A stretch of 64,000 nt of DNA from an uncultured Acidimicrobiaceae bacterium (GCA_905182135.1 CAJJAG010000002.1:1-64000); one strand, 5' to 3'. Shown: positions 42,686 through 51,561, counted from the first letter of the stretch. Notes: a model not told the origin generated them from the letters alone. Numbers and translations: made by a program.

Positions 42686-42989
42686 AACAGTCACCGGGGT
42701 GTGCCCGTTTCGGTACTGCTCAGGTGTGGGTTAGTTAGGTTTCGGCTACGCGGACCCCGCGGCACGACCAACAAAGGGTGCAGGGTTTCTGGCGGCAGGA
42801 ACGTGTTCTTCTTGTTCAGATACAGGACCGATTCGCTAGTGAGCCCTTTTGCGGCCGCGTTTTTTGATTTCGACACGGTGCGCCGGGCGCCCGTGCACTC
42901 TTTAGCGAAGCTATGACTCTTGTGTTGGTCACGCCAGGCGTCGTCGCTGACGCTGTAAAAGAACCGAACATGTTGTGTGCTGCAAAACG

Positions 42990-43027
42990 GCGGAAGCCGC
43001 CAACCCCGGAGGGCTGGCGGCTTCCGC
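42990..43027. terminator. Strong bidirectional rho-independent terminator
   Basis: A perfect 13-bp stem (GCGGAAGCCGCCA 42990-43002 with TGGCGGCTTCCGC 43015-43027) encloses a 12-nt GC-rich loop. TTTT follows on the plus strand, and TTTTG follows on the minus strand. It ends the secreted Cys-repeat gene 36 bp after its stop and could also stop read-through from the PIG-L gene. Confidence 0.92.
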
Positions 43028-43062
43028 TTTTCGTACGTTATGTACGTTGCTAGTTAGGTTGA

Positions 43063-44187
43063 TCAGCCAGTGAAAGCTGGAACCGGAGCAGCTACTGCAG
43101 CAGCAACGGCCACGACGCAGCTTGCAGCGTCAGCTGAAAGCACACCCTGGGCGCAGGATGGACCAGTAGTTACGCCTGATGTTGCAGCGCCGAGGTCACA
43201 GAGTACATCGGTACCAACAGCAGCGGGAGTACCAGCTGCACACGAGTACAAGATGCCACCAGCGGTAGCTGAGAAGCCAGAGGTCGTATCGCAGGTGTAA
43301 ACCGCTGGTGTGGCAGCTGACACGTTAAGGGTGCCAGCGGCACATGAGTAAGTAGTGGCAGCGTTAGCTACAGGCGAGTAGCAGCCACCAGCAGGTATTG
43401 CAGTTGTGCCAGCTGCACACGCTGTCGTGACGACAACGGCGGAGGCTGCTGCGTACGTTACACAGGTAGCGCCAACGAGAGCCCCAGTAGCGCAAGCGTA
43501 AGCCGTGGTTGAAGTAGTAATGGTTCCGGTCACCGTGCAGAACGCAGGAGTGGTGCCGACGATGGCAGTGAAGACACCTGCGGGGCATGCAAGAAGAGTG
43601 GCGTCTGGTGGCGTGACGTTCTGGCAGGTAGTCGCTGTGTACTGGTTGTAGGCAGGGACCGTTGTAATAGAGCAGGTCTTAAGAGCGTCTGCAGCGACGG
43701 CTGTTTGACAGCCGAGGGCTGTAAGAGTGGCCGATACCAAGCAGGTGCCTCCGGTAGATGTCGAGGTCGCAGCTACGGCGTTGTAACAAGCTCCAGCAGT
43801 GCCAGAGGCGCCGGCTGGGCAAGCGGCAACTGACGCTGTTGCGGGCCCATTTGCGGCGCACACGTTGCTAGCATTTGCCGAGAAGCCAGCGGGACAGGCG
43901 GTGGTGCCAGCTTGAGCCGTAGCCGTTGCTGCGACCCAGCAGTTCGCCCCACTTGGGGACAAGAAAGCGGGAGCAACGCAAGAGTTACCAGCGTCAAAGG
44001 TTGTAACAGAAGATGCTTGTGAGCATTCCGTACCAGCTGCGTTGAGTGTGAAGCCAGCTGGGCAAGATGCGTCCTGCGCGTCTGAACTTGAAGCAGTCGC
44101 AATGAACAAGCCCGAAAGCAGCATTGAAAGTGCCGCAAGAACCAAGAGCGCAGCCTTGGTTGTTGAGGTCTTCTTGGTTGTTTCCAC
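43063..44187 (-). CDS. Secreted cysteine-pair repeat protein
   Basis: 374 aa. GTG 44185-44187 follows the Shine-Dalgarno AAGGAAG at 6 nt. A signal peptide (AALLVLAALSMLLSGLFIATASSSDA) leads to a mature part rich in Ala and Thr with 24 Cys in 12 pairs. Each pair follows C-P/A-x-G, then 8-14 residues, then C: for instance CPAGFTLNAAGTEC, CPAGASGTAGAC, CAAGTTAIPAGGC. Linkers of about 10-17 Thr/Ala/Val residues lie between. Each pair probably forms a small disulfide loop. No membrane anchor, no enzyme motif. A structural cell-surface protein is likely. A hairpin-rich leader and the strong terminator suggest high, controlled expression. Confidence 0.82.
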   Translation of the reverse strand: METTKKTSTTKAALLVLAALSMLLSGLFIATASSSDAQDASCPAGFTLNAAGTECSQASSVTTFDAGNSCVAPAFLSPSGANCWVAATATAQAGTTACPAGFSANASNVCAANGPATASVAACPAGASGTAGACYNAVAATSTSTGGTCLVSATLTALGCQTAVAADALKTCSITTVPAYNQYTATTCQNVTPPDATLLACPAGVFTAIVGTTPAFCTVTGTITTSTTAYACATGALVGATCVTYAAASAVVVTTACAAGTTAIPAGGCYSPVANAATTYSCAAGTLNVSAATPAVYTCDTTSGFSATAGGILYSCAAGTPAAVGTDVLCDLGAATSGVTTGPSCAQGVLSADAASCVVAVAAAVAAPVPAFTG

Positions 44188-44673
44188 GGAAACTTCCTTT
44201 TCTTAGAGATACCGACGCGACCACTTTGTGGCGCATACACCAGGAGTTTCCTGGGTGCCGCCCCCTAGCTACACAAAACACGCAGCTCGGACTAACGACG
44301 AGCAGACCATAACACCACCAACACAACCTGAGAAGCCCCCACACCAACCTGTCACACATACGTAAACAAACCCCCAATAATCGTTACAAAGACGCGGAAG
44401 TTGATTATTGGCACGTGCAGGTCAAGGCATTTCGCTTTCAGGCCCGAACGCCAACTTCTAACAGGAACGGCGCCTCGATCCCACCGGTTGCAACGATCGA
44501 GGTGTCGATGCGCGACCCGCAGCCACAGAACCCGGACGCTCAAATATTGCAATTACGTGACAGGCCGGGTGTCGCTGTCGACATATTTGTCGGTAGCGAA
44601 TCCTAAGAATCGCCGGAAACGCAACGTTGTTCATAGAGAACCCGCCGTAGAGACACGGCGATACGGTGACGTT
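44188..44673. other. Divergent promoter region
   Basis: About 485 bp between the secreted Cys-repeat gene and the membrane protein. It holds the leader hairpins (44217-44257) on one side and the TACGGT box (44662-44667) of the membrane gene on the other. No further gene can be supported; the plus-strand frame from 44401 is an upstream extension of the membrane gene frame. Confidence 0.5.
44217..44257 (-). promoter_or_regulatory. Hairpin pair in leader of Cys-repeat gene
   Basis: Two adjacent hairpins in the transcript: CCAC-AAA-GTGG flanked by GCG/CGC (44217-44234), and CACCCAGGA-AAC-TCCTGGTG (44238-44257, one bulge). They end about 30 nt before the GTG start codon and leave AAGGAAG free. 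No known riboswitch was recognised. Confidence 0.5.
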
Positions 44674-45447
44674 GTGATTCAAAATGGCCGCGCGTCTAGC
44701 TCGGCGACACCTTCGCAATTCTCGCTCCAATCCGCGGTTCCGGTCCTGGCGTTCCTGGCAGTCAACCGCATTGCTGGACTGCGCTGGGCGGTGCTAGCAG
44801 CAACGCTTGGCTCTGTTGGGGTAGCCGTGGACCGGCGACGCAGAGGCCAACCCCTGGGAAAATTCATGCCGGTCGTTACTGCCGCGGTGGTTATCCGCGG
44901 CGTGATCGGTATCGCCACGGGTAGCGAAACGGTTTATTTCGGCCTCGGGATCGCAACCAAATACTTGATTGCTGCGGTCCTGATCGGTTCTGCAGTCATT
45001 GGGGTTCCCCTTGCTGAGCGGGGCGCCCCATTTGTTATGCGCATCCCTCAAGAAATGGCTGAACATCGGCTATTTCGATCAACGATGGCGATAATCACTG
45101 CTATTGCCGGGCTGTATTATGTGACCAGCGCGTCGTTCGACATCTGGTTGTTTCGCCGAAACAGCGTCGAAGGCTTTGTTTTGTTGCGTTTCTTTGCGAA
45201 TTGGCCGTTGAGCGCAGTGACATTGCTCGCCATCTTGATCGTCCTGCAGGTTCGACTACAGAAAATTCCCGGCATACCACCTGTCGCTACCTTGGTAGAA
45301 GAACGCCGAAGCCTGGTCACCAATGACCATGACAGCACTGCTACTGACAGCACTGCTACTGACAGCCCTGCTACTGACAGCCCTGCTACTGACAGCCCTG
45401 TTGTTGGCGGCTCTGCTGCGGACACGAAGCCCCAGGCCGATGACTAG
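44674..45447 (+). CDS. Multi-pass membrane protein (DUF3159-like)
   Basis: 257 aa from GTG 44674, 6 nt after TACGGT; the frame is open to 44401. About six helices: SAVPVLAFLAVNRIAGL, AVLAATLGSVGVAVD, FMPVVTAAVVIRGVIGIA, YLIAAVLIGSAVIGVPL, STMAIITAIAGLYYVTS, LSAVTLLAILIVLQV. The layout and the RxRGQPLG, GSETVYFGLGI and LRFFANWPLS motifs resemble DUF3159 proteins. The tail is a 5-residue repeat (ATDSP/T). Function unknown. Confidence 0.72.
   Translation: MIQNGRASSSATPSQFSLQSAVPVLAFLAVNRIAGLRWAVLAATLGSVGVAVDRRRRGQPLGKFMPVVTAAVVIRGVIGIATGSETVYFGLGIATKYLIAAVLIGSAVIGVPLAERGAPFVMRIPQEMAEHRLFRSTMAIITAIAGLYYVTSASFDIWLFRRNSVEGFVLLRFFANWPLSAVTLLAILIVLQVRLQKIPGIPPVATLVEERRSLVTNDHDSTATDSTATDSPATDSPATDSPVVGGSAADTKPQADD
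45331..45405. repeat. 15-bp tandem repeat, five copies
   Basis: GACAGCACTGCTACT (with later units GACAGCCCTGCTACT) occurs five times, the last only partly, encoding Asp-Ser-Thr/Pro-Ala-Thr at the tail of the membrane protein. In another frame the same bases read LLLTA repeats, which create a spurious hydrophobic open frame. Confidence 0.9.
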
Positions 45448-46201
45448 TACGGGGCCAAGTAATGGCGGTGCGGACCAATCAGAGGCCGAGCGCTGCACGT
45501 GTATGACCTCAGATGTGGCGCGATTACACACGTGTAAACAGCAAGAAAGCCCAAGTCGGGCTAACCGCAAGGCACTCGAAATAGGCGTTCGTTGGCCTGG
45601 AACAACAGTTTTTGGGCTTGTTCGGAAGGTTCCACTCGTTGGGACAGGTGGATTTGGCGCTAGAAACCAGCGTCGAAAGAGTCGCCAGCGAGCGAGCGGC
45701 GACAAAAGGCAGAAGAGCCACGCTGTAGGTAAGAGCCACGCTGTATGTATTGGCCTGCAACGTACCGGGCGTTTCACATGCTGTCTCGCCACTATCGCTG
45801 CTGCAGCGCTGCTCTTTTCGGCTTGTACTGGCGGTTTACGACCAACGCTGATCGAAGATGAGGCTCCAACTAGTCAACCTGTACTAGAGATTGCTCTGCC
45901 CGCTGCGCCTGTCGGTACGCCGCCGCTGCCGTCATCGAGCCCGGATTTCCCGCTTGAGGCTTCAGTCGACGACGCATTACTTGCCTGGGCCGCAGATCGA
46001 GCGATCCCCTACATCGACTCTTGCGGCCTATCAGACCCTGAGCCCGGCCAGTTGTGCGATGTTGGAACCCAACGCGACACCGTTCGACTGTTAGGGCCCT
46101 CAGCCGACGAGATCTGGTACGTCGTTACGATTCTTGAAACTGATTCATTCGACTTTGGCATTGGTTACCGCGTCGCATCGGTGGAAATAGCGGGCCAGTA
46201 G
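45440..46201 (+). CDS. Putative lipoprotein
   Basis: Up to 253 aa. A hydrophobic signal with lipobox-like LLFSAC lies about 125 residues into the frame; after it comes a Pro/Ser-rich linker and a domain of about 85 residues containing SVDDALLAWAADRAIPYIDSCGLSDPEPGQLCDVG and WYVVTILETDSFDFGIGYRVASVEI, a small alpha/beta unit with a conserved Cys pair. No family recognised. The start is unclear: ATG 45440 overlaps the previous gene by 8 bp, ATG 45503 is next, and no good start lies close to the lipobox. An 18-bp duplication (AAGAGCCACGCTGTAGGT / AAGAGCCACGCTGTATGT) at about 45713-45748 precedes the signal. Confidence 0.6.
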   Translation: MTSTGPSNGGADQSEAERCTCMTSDVARLHTCKQQESPSRANRKALEIGVRWPGTTVFGLVRKVPLVGTGGFGARNQRRKSRQRASGDKRQKSHAVGKSHAVCIGLQRTGRFTCCLATIAAAALLFSACTGGLRPTLIEDEAPTSQPVLEIALPAAPVGTPPLPSSSPDFPLEASVDDALLAWAADRAIPYIDSCGLSDPEPGQLCDVGTQRDTVRLLGPSADEIWYVVTILETDSFDFGIGYRVASVEIAGQ

Positions 46202-46216
46202 GGCCGCAGCCACCAT

Positions 46217-46924
46217 TCAACCATCGCTATGCAGATGCTGGGAAGCCCAAGCGAACATCGCAATGCCTGATGCAACACCTGCGTTCATCGAACGAGTTGA
46301 GCCATATTGTGTAATCGCGCATGTCACTTCGACGACAGATTGCGCCTGTTCAGTCAGTCCTGGTCCCTCTTGGCCGAACAACAGGATGCAGGCTCGCGGT
46401 AGCGGCGTTGATTCAATGGGGACTGATCCCTCGATGTTATCTATGCCCACAATGGGAAGACTGGCCTGTGCCGCCCATTCAACGAACGCATCAAAATCGG
46501 GATGATGATGCACATGCTGATAACGGTCAGTCACCATGGCGCCGCGCCGATTCCACCGCTTCTTTCCGACAATATGCACCGCGGACGCTAGGAAAGCATT
46601 CGCATTACGGACAACGGTGCCAATATTGAAGTCGTGTTCCCAATTCTCGATGGCCACGTGAAACGGATGACGCCGCGTGTCGAGCTCGGCCACAATGGCC
46701 TCTCGCTTCCAGTAGCGATACTGATCGAGCACGTTTCGACGATCACCCTGGCCGAGTAGTTCTGGATCTAGATGGTCACCGACCGGCCAAGGCTCAGGGT
46801 GAGGGCCAACGCCAACCTCGACGCTGGGCCCACGTTCAACACGAGCAGCATCCGCGTTAACCTCGATATCTGGTTTAGCCGGCCCTTCAGGTTCACGAGG
46901 CAAGCCGTTTTGGCTAGATTCCAA
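46217..46924 (-). CDS. SpoU/TrmH-family RNA 2'-O-methyltransferase
   Basis: About 235 aa. SPOUT-fold methyltransferase acting on rRNA or tRNA ribose. Seen: motif 1 NIGTVVRNANAF, motif 2 ILLFGQEGPGL and motif 3 STRSMNAGVASGIAMFAW forming the knotted SAM site. The open frame reaches 47083, which would overlap the hemolysin III gene, so a TTG start at 46922-46924 (or 46901-46903) just after its stop is chosen. The first 70 residues are a Pro/Glu-rich extension. Exact target unknown. Confidence 0.83.
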   Translation of the reverse strand: MESSQNGLPREPEGPAKPDIEVNADAARVERGPSVEVGVGPHPEPWPVGDHLDPELLGQGDRRNVLDQYRYWKREAIVAELDTRRHPFHVAIENWEHDFNIGTVVRNANAFLASAVHIVGKKRWNRRGAMVTDRYQHVHHHPDFDAFVEWAAQASLPIVGIDNIEGSVPIESTPLPRACILLFGQEGPGLTEQAQSVVEVTCAITQYGSTRSMNAGVASGIAMFAWASQHLHSDG

Positions 46925-46928
46925 CGGT

Positions 46929-47636
46929 TTACGCCATCTCTCGGGCAGCCGGGATGGCGTAAGCAACCACCACGATGTACTGCAACACCGAACAGAGCAC
47001 CACGACGACGTGCCATACCTCGTGATACCCAAAGACCCGAGGTGAAAGGTCCGGCACACGAGCGCCAAGCGCCAGAGCGCCAAAAAAGTAGATAGCGCAG
47101 CTCACCAGCAAGACGCTGACGCCGCCGGTGCCTAACGCATCGCCAAGATCAGGCAAAAACGGCACAAACAGGGCCGTTAGGAGTACATAAAGTACAGTTG
47201 TAAGGCCAAATGGCGGCACAACAGGCAACCAGCGATACGCAATGCCAGCTGCGGCGATCGCCCAAACAGCAACAAGTAGACCAACGCGGGCAGTGCCCTG
47301 CAAGCTCAAGCCTGCGATTGCAGTGAATGAGCCAGCAATGACGAGATAGATACCCGTGTGATCGAGTTGACGCATCCGCCACCAACTGTCATCGGTCCAA
47401 CGAACCCGGTGAAAGAGCGCACTAAAGGACAACATTGCAACCAACGTCGCGCCATACACCGCCACCAACAGGCTCGGAACCAACCCAGGGGCTGCAACGG
47501 TTGCGACAATGCCGCCAATCACCGCAACGGGGACGCTCCATGTGTGCAGCACCCCGCGGTAACGGGGCGGATTAAGCGAGTTCTTGCGGCGAATATCGCC
47601 GCTCAGGTCAGGTACCGGCACAGTTTTCTGCAGCAA
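46929..47636 (-). CDS. Hemolysin III / PAQR family membrane protein
   Basis: 235 aa, seven helices. Seen: SALFHRVRW after helix 2-3, LDHTGIYLVIAGSFT and the C-terminal FGYHEVWHVVVV, giving the Ser/His/Asp/His-His pattern proposed as a metal-dependent hydrolase site (ceramidase-like). Overlaps the phosphatase gene by 29 bp. Biological role in bacteria is unsettled. Confidence 0.9.
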   Translation of the reverse strand: MLQKTVPVPDLSGDIRRKNSLNPPRYRGVLHTWSVPVAVIGGIVATVAAPGLVPSLLVAVYGATLVAMLSFSALFHRVRWTDDSWWRMRQLDHTGIYLVIAGSFTAIAGLSLQGTARVGLLVAVWAIAAAGIAYRWLPVVPPFGLTTVLYVLLTALFVPFLPDLGDALGTGGVSVLLVSCAIYFFGALALGARVPDLSPRVFGYHEVWHVVVVLCSVLQYIVVVAYAIPAAREMA

Positions 47637-48150
47637 TTTTTGCAGAGAAAGTGGCGATCAGAGCGTGAATCTCGGCCGCAGAGTTCTCAAAAACCGGCAG
47701 ATCGCCGCCTGCGGGGTCAATCACTTCTTCCCAGCCCTCGAACACGTGGCCCTCAAGAGCAAGCGCAGCCAGTCGGTGATCAAGCGTGTCAGCCGCTCCG
47801 GCGGCCAAGTCGCGGGCCAATCGTGGTAACGATGCGACCTTAGAGCTCGCATCCGGATGCTTCTTGCGCATATAGCTCAGATGCATCGGCTCAAAGATGG
47901 CAATCACCGAGGCCTGATCCACCATTGTCTGCTCGAGCTGCGCGCTCAAATGTTGCTTATCAACAACATCGAAACCCGCCAATGCGGTGCGAGTCCGGGC
48001 ACTCATTGGCAGGCCAGGGATCGAGTGGGTGCCCGCCGACGCGATCTGCACGGCATTGGTCGCAGCCCGAAGCATGGCTGCAGCCATGACAGAACGAGCA
48101 GCATTACCGGTACAGACAAAGAGCACGGTTGGCACCAGATTGGTCATCAT
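47608..48150 (-). CDS. Low-molecular-weight protein tyrosine phosphatase family
   Basis: 180 aa. Seen: P-loop VLFVCTGNAARS (Cys13-x5-Arg19-Ser20) at the N-terminus and a DPAGGD segment near residue 145 carrying the general-acid Asp, as in the LMW-PTP/arsenate-reductase family. The P-loop differs from CxGNxCRS by Ala for the second Cys, so arsenate reductase chemistry is less likely than phosphatase activity. Overlaps the hemolysin III gene. Confidence 0.85.
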   Translation of the reverse strand: MMTNLVPTVLFVCTGNAARSVMAAAMLRAATNAVQIASAGTHSIPGLPMSARTRTALAGFDVVDKQHLSAQLEQTMVDQASVIAIFEPMHLSYMRKKHPDASSKVASLPRLARDLAAGAADTLDHRLAALALEGHVFEGWEEVIDPAGGDLPVFENSAAEIHALIATFSAKIAAENCAGT

Positions 48151-48278
48151 CGCGCTGCTCCGCCCATAAAATGCACCTACTAAGACTACTACTCAAAGCC
48201 CTGGGCGCCCACGTGACTGACTCACTGACCGACTGGCTGGTTACCGATCGCAGACCGGACCCGAACTAGTCTCAGACG

Positions 48279-49280
48279 ATGGCTCCAGGACCACAGTTCA
48301 ACCTCGACCACGACGTTACCTACGGGACCGTAGATCAGATCACCCCGCTGGTGCAGCGAGTCACCTGCGAAAACCCGAGCAAGTTCACCTTTACCGGCAC
48401 AGGCACCTACATCGTCGGCGATGAAGAGGTCGCTATTATTGACCCTGGGCCCCCAGAAGACGCCCATGTCGACGCGCTACTGGCTGCTATCGATGGTCGC
48501 ACCGTGACGCACCTGCTGATCACCCACACCCATGGCGACCACTCCCCTGCTGCAGGGCTTCTCCAACACCATATCGACGCCCCGACCTACGCCTTTGGAC
48601 CTCACCCGTTGGACCGTCCTGACCCAAAGGCCAGCAATGACGCCAACAATGACGACGCAGGTTTCGGGTTCGACCCCATCGAAGAAGACGAAACCGAAGC
48701 CAACAACGACGAGGACGACGGCTACAAGTCAGAACATGCCCACGACTGGGACTTTGCCCCTGACGTAACTGTTGCCCACGGTGACATCATCCAAGGCACT
48801 GGCTTCAGCTTCGAAGCCCTACACACACCGGGCCACATTTCGAACCATCTATGTTTTGCATTACGCGAAGAACAATCGGTGTTCAGCGGCGACCACGTGA
48901 TGGGCTGGTCAACAACCATTATTCCGCCACCGGACGGCAGCCTAAACAGCTATTTGGCTAGCTTGCGATTGTTGTTGCCTCGATCCGAGCAGACCTACTA
49001 CCCCACCCATGGAGCGCCGATCACCGACCCAGCGACACTCCTTCCGGCACTACTTGCCCACCGCGAAGCAAGAACCGGCCAGATTCTGGCGTGTATGAGC
49101 GACGGGATCGACACCATCAAAGAGATGGTGCTCCGGATGTACACCCATGTGCCGCCCCAGCTCTACAACGCCGCCGCCGCCAGCGTCATGAGCCATCTCG
49201 TGGCGCTACACGAGATCGATGAGATCAGTTGCAGCGACGCGAAACCAAAACCGCGTAGCCTCTACAACCTCGCGGGGTAA
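48279..49280 (+). CDS. MBL-fold metallo-hydrolase with acidic insertion
   Basis: 333 aa. Complete metal site: THTHGDHSPAAG (HxHxDH), TPGHISNHL, FSGDHVMGW with the bridging Asp, and YPTHGAPI with the last His. The C-terminal HREARTGQILACMSDG is LACTB2/RNase-Z-like hydrolase-type. An acidic insertion of about 45 residues (EEDETEANNDEDDG) interrupts the domain between residues 115 and 160. TAGTCT lies 6 nt before the ATG. It differs from the degenerate paralogue-like protein at 8.7 kb. Substrate unknown. Confidence 0.87.
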   Translation: MAPGPQFNLDHDVTYGTVDQITPLVQRVTCENPSKFTFTGTGTYIVGDEEVAIIDPGPPEDAHVDALLAAIDGRTVTHLLITHTHGDHSPAAGLLQHHIDAPTYAFGPHPLDRPDPKASNDANNDDAGFGFDPIEEDETEANNDEDDGYKSEHAHDWDFAPDVTVAHGDIIQGTGFSFEALHTPGHISNHLCFALREEQSVFSGDHVMGWSTTIIPPPDGSLNSYLASLRLLLPRSEQTYYPTHGAPITDPATLLPALLAHREARTGQILACMSDGIDTIKEMVLRMYTHVPPQLYNAAAASVMSHLVALHEIDEISCSDAKPKPRSLYNLAG

Positions 49281-49351
49281 AGACACACTCGTTTTTCCAG
49301 CAAGTGTCCACTGGCCGCGTGAGAACAGTCAGAGCATTGCGCACTAACCAG

Positions 49352-50500
49352 TCAGGAACCGTCAGTGAGCGGGAAATGACAGGCGACCCATTGGTCACCC
49401 GTTCCGACTTGGGTGATCTGTGGTTCTTGTTCGGCGCAGATGGCCTCGGCCCGGGGGCACCTGGTGCGGAAACGACAACCACTTGGCGGATTGATCGGAG
49501 ACGGCAACTCGAAATTGAGTGCATCGACGACTCCCGCGTGCAGGTTCGTCGGATCAGGCAACGCTGCCAACAGAACCTGGGTGTAGGGGTGTGCTGGCTT
49601 GGCATACACCAGGTCGCCGTCGCCGATCTCACACATCTTGCCCAGATACATGACAGCCAGGCGATCGCTTACGTTCCGCACGACGGAAAGGTCGTGACTA
49701 ATGAAGACGAGCGTAAGTCCATAGCGCTCTTTCATGTCTTCGAGCATGTTCAGGATCTGGGCCTGCACCGAAACGTCGAGGGCAGAGACTGGTTCGTCAC
49801 ATATCACGATCTGTGGGTCGAGCACCAGAGTCCGTGCAACCGACACTCGCTGACACTGGCCACCTGAGTATTCGTGGGGTCGCCGCTTGGCCGCCTCGAC
49901 CGGGTCAAGACCCACAGCCTTGATGATCTCGTCGACACGCTCGAAGCTCGAGTCGCCAATGTTGGGGCGAAAAACACCCTTCAGGATCGTGAACCCACCA
50001 GCCAGGCCGGCGACCAGTGCAACAAAAAGAACCAGCGGTGACGTAAACACAGTGATGACAGCGAGCACGACGGCGAGCCCCAGCAACGCCCAGCCTGGCC
50101 GAGAGACAGTGGTATTGGACACGACTAAGCCTTCGCTGACGATGCGTCGCACGGTCCGACGAGGGTTCAACGATGCAATCGGATCTTGAAAGATCATCTG
50201 GATCTGTGACCGTATGTCGCGCAGTTCGGCGTCGTTGAGTGAATGCAGCTCTGTGCCCTGAAATTCAACGGTTCCCGATGTGGGCCGCGGAATCTGGATG
50301 ATGGCCTTGGCGGTAGTGGATTTGCCACAGCCAGACTCGCCCACCAGGCCGAGCGTCTCGCCCTTGACGACATCGAAGCTGATACCGGACACTGCATGAA
50401 CAACCGAATGCCGGTCGATAGGAAATTCGACGACCAGATCTTCGACTCTCAACAAAACGTCGCTAGTGGAACGCAAATGCGCCTTACCGGTGCCAGCCAT
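49352..50500 (-). CDS. Oligopeptide ABC transporter ATPase (OppF-like) with transmembrane-like insertion
   Basis: 382 aa. Seen: Walker A GESGCGKS (54-61), Q-loop at Gln105, signature YSGGQ (211-215), Walker B IVICDEP (231-237), SALD, and switch His in FISHDLS. The C-terminal oligopeptide extension GCRFRTRCP...C is present. Between Q-loop and signature about 60 residues (127-186) are inserted, including two hydrophobic runs, WALLGLAVVLAVITVF and LVLFVALVAGLAGGF, each long enough to cross a membrane. Ordinary OppF has only a short helical subdomain here. Start overlaps the oppD stop (TGATG). Last gene of the operon. Confidence 0.9.
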   Translation of the reverse strand: MAGTGKAHLRSTSDVLLRVEDLVVEFPIDRHSVVHAVSGISFDVVKGETLGLVGESGCGKSTTAKAIIQIPRPTSGTVEFQGTELHSLNDAELRDIRSQIQMIFQDPIASLNPRRTVRRIVSEGLVVSNTTVSRPGWALLGLAVVLAVITVFTSPLVLFVALVAGLAGGFTILKGVFRPNIGDSSFERVDEIIKAVGLDPVEAAKRRPHEYSGGQCQRVSVARTLVLDPQIVICDEPVSALDVSVQAQILNMLEDMKERYGLTLVFISHDLSVVRNVSDRLAVMYLGKMCEIGDGDLVYAKPAHPYTQVLLAALPDPTNLHAGVVDALNFELPSPINPPSGCRFRTRCPRAEAICAEQEPQITQVGTGDQWVACHFPLTDGS

Positions 50501-51561
50501 CAGTTGGTTCCTACCGCTTTAATCTTGAGGCCAGTGGCAGTATGGCCTCGCTCGATGTTCGTCGCTCGCGCCTGAACCGACGCAGCCGTGCCAACAGGAT
50601 AGAAGCACGCGAACTGGTGCCCGTCTGGCCCCTCGACTTCGGGCAGCGTGGTTGTGCAATCGTCTTGGGCATACACACAGCGAGGGCTGAAGCGGCACCC
50701 CGTTGGCGGTTCGACAGGATCAGGCGAGGCTCCCGCAATTGGAGTAAGCCGGGTGTGTTTTGGCTGATCGACCCGCGGAATCGCCGAGAACAAGGCTTGG
50801 GTATAGGGATGACTCATGTCGGTGAACAGCTTTTCGGACGGAGCCAGCTCCATTGTCCGCCCTCCGTACATCACCATGATGTCATCGGTCCGACCGCGGG
50901 CGACGCCCAAATCGTGCGTAATCAGAACGACCGCCATACCAATATCGGCCTGCAACTCAGCCAGCAAGTCGAGAATGTATTTCTGGACGGTCACATCGAG
51001 TGCCGTGGTTGGTTCGTCAGCAATCAGAAGCTCAGGCTCGCCAGCCAACGCTATTGCGATCATCACACGCTGGCGCATACCGCCAGAGAGCTCGTGTGGG
51101 TACTGGCGCAGACGACGCTTTGGTTCAGGAATACCAACTTGGGTAAGGAGCTCAATGGCCCGTTCGGTCGCCTGCTGCTTGTTCAAAGACAGATGCTGCT
51201 GAAGTGGCTCGAGAAGCTGACGACCGATACGCATAACAGGATTGAGCGACGTCATTGGATCTTGGAAGATCATGCCGATGCGTTTGCCCCAGAAGCTTTG
51301 ACGATCGCTGCCTACGAGCTGTTCGCCATCGAACAACGCCGACCCTTCTTCGATCTGTCGATTACTAGAGAGCAACCCCATCAACGACCGATTAAGTACC
51401 GACTTGCCTGACCCAGACTCGCCGACGATGCCCAACGTGCTGCCCCGCTCGAGCTGAAACGACACCTTGTCGACCACCTGGGCCAGGCCCCTTTCGGTTC
51501 GAAAGCCAACCGAATAGTCACTGACGTCAAGCAGAATGCCGCTTCTCTTTGCATCATTCAC
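50500..51561 (-). CDS. Oligopeptide ABC transporter ATPase (OppD-like)
   Basis: 353 aa, normal length. Seen: Walker A GESGSGKS, MIFQDPMTSLNP, signature ELSGGMRQRV, Walker B LLIADEPTTALDVT, switch His in LITHDLG, and the C-terminal GCRFSPRCVYAQDDC iron-sulfur-type Cys cluster. No insertion between Q-loop and signature, unlike OppF. Overlaps oppC by 4 bp and oppF by 1 bp. Confidence 0.93.
   Translation of the reverse strand: MNDAKRSGILLDVSDYSVGFRTERGLAQVVDKVSFQLERGSTLGIVGESGSGKSVLNRSLMGLLSSNRQIEEGSALFDGEQLVGSDRQSFWGKRIGMIFQDPMTSLNPVMRIGRQLLEPLQQHLSLNKQQATERAIELLTQVGIPEPKRRLRQYPHELSGGMRQRVMIAIALAGEPELLIADEPTTALDVTVQKYILDLLAELQADIGMAVVLITHDLGVARGRTDDIMVMYGGRTMELAPSEKLFTDMSHPYTQALFSAIPRVDQPKHTRLTPIAGASPDPVEPPTGCRFSPRCVYAQDDCTTTLPEVEGPDGHQFACFYPVGTAASVQARATNIERGHTATGLKIKAVGTN

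Noticed and set aside
42686-42989. Short frames between the PIG-L gene and the terminator
   Set aside because: 61-71 codon frames exist on both strands, but composition, lack of start signals and lack of recognisable product argue against coding.
45323-45430. Plus-strand frame beginning with repeated LLLTA, looking like a signal or membrane protein
   Set aside because: It is the shifted reading of the 15-bp repeat at the tail of the DUF3159-like gene. The hydrophobic pattern is a product of the repeat.
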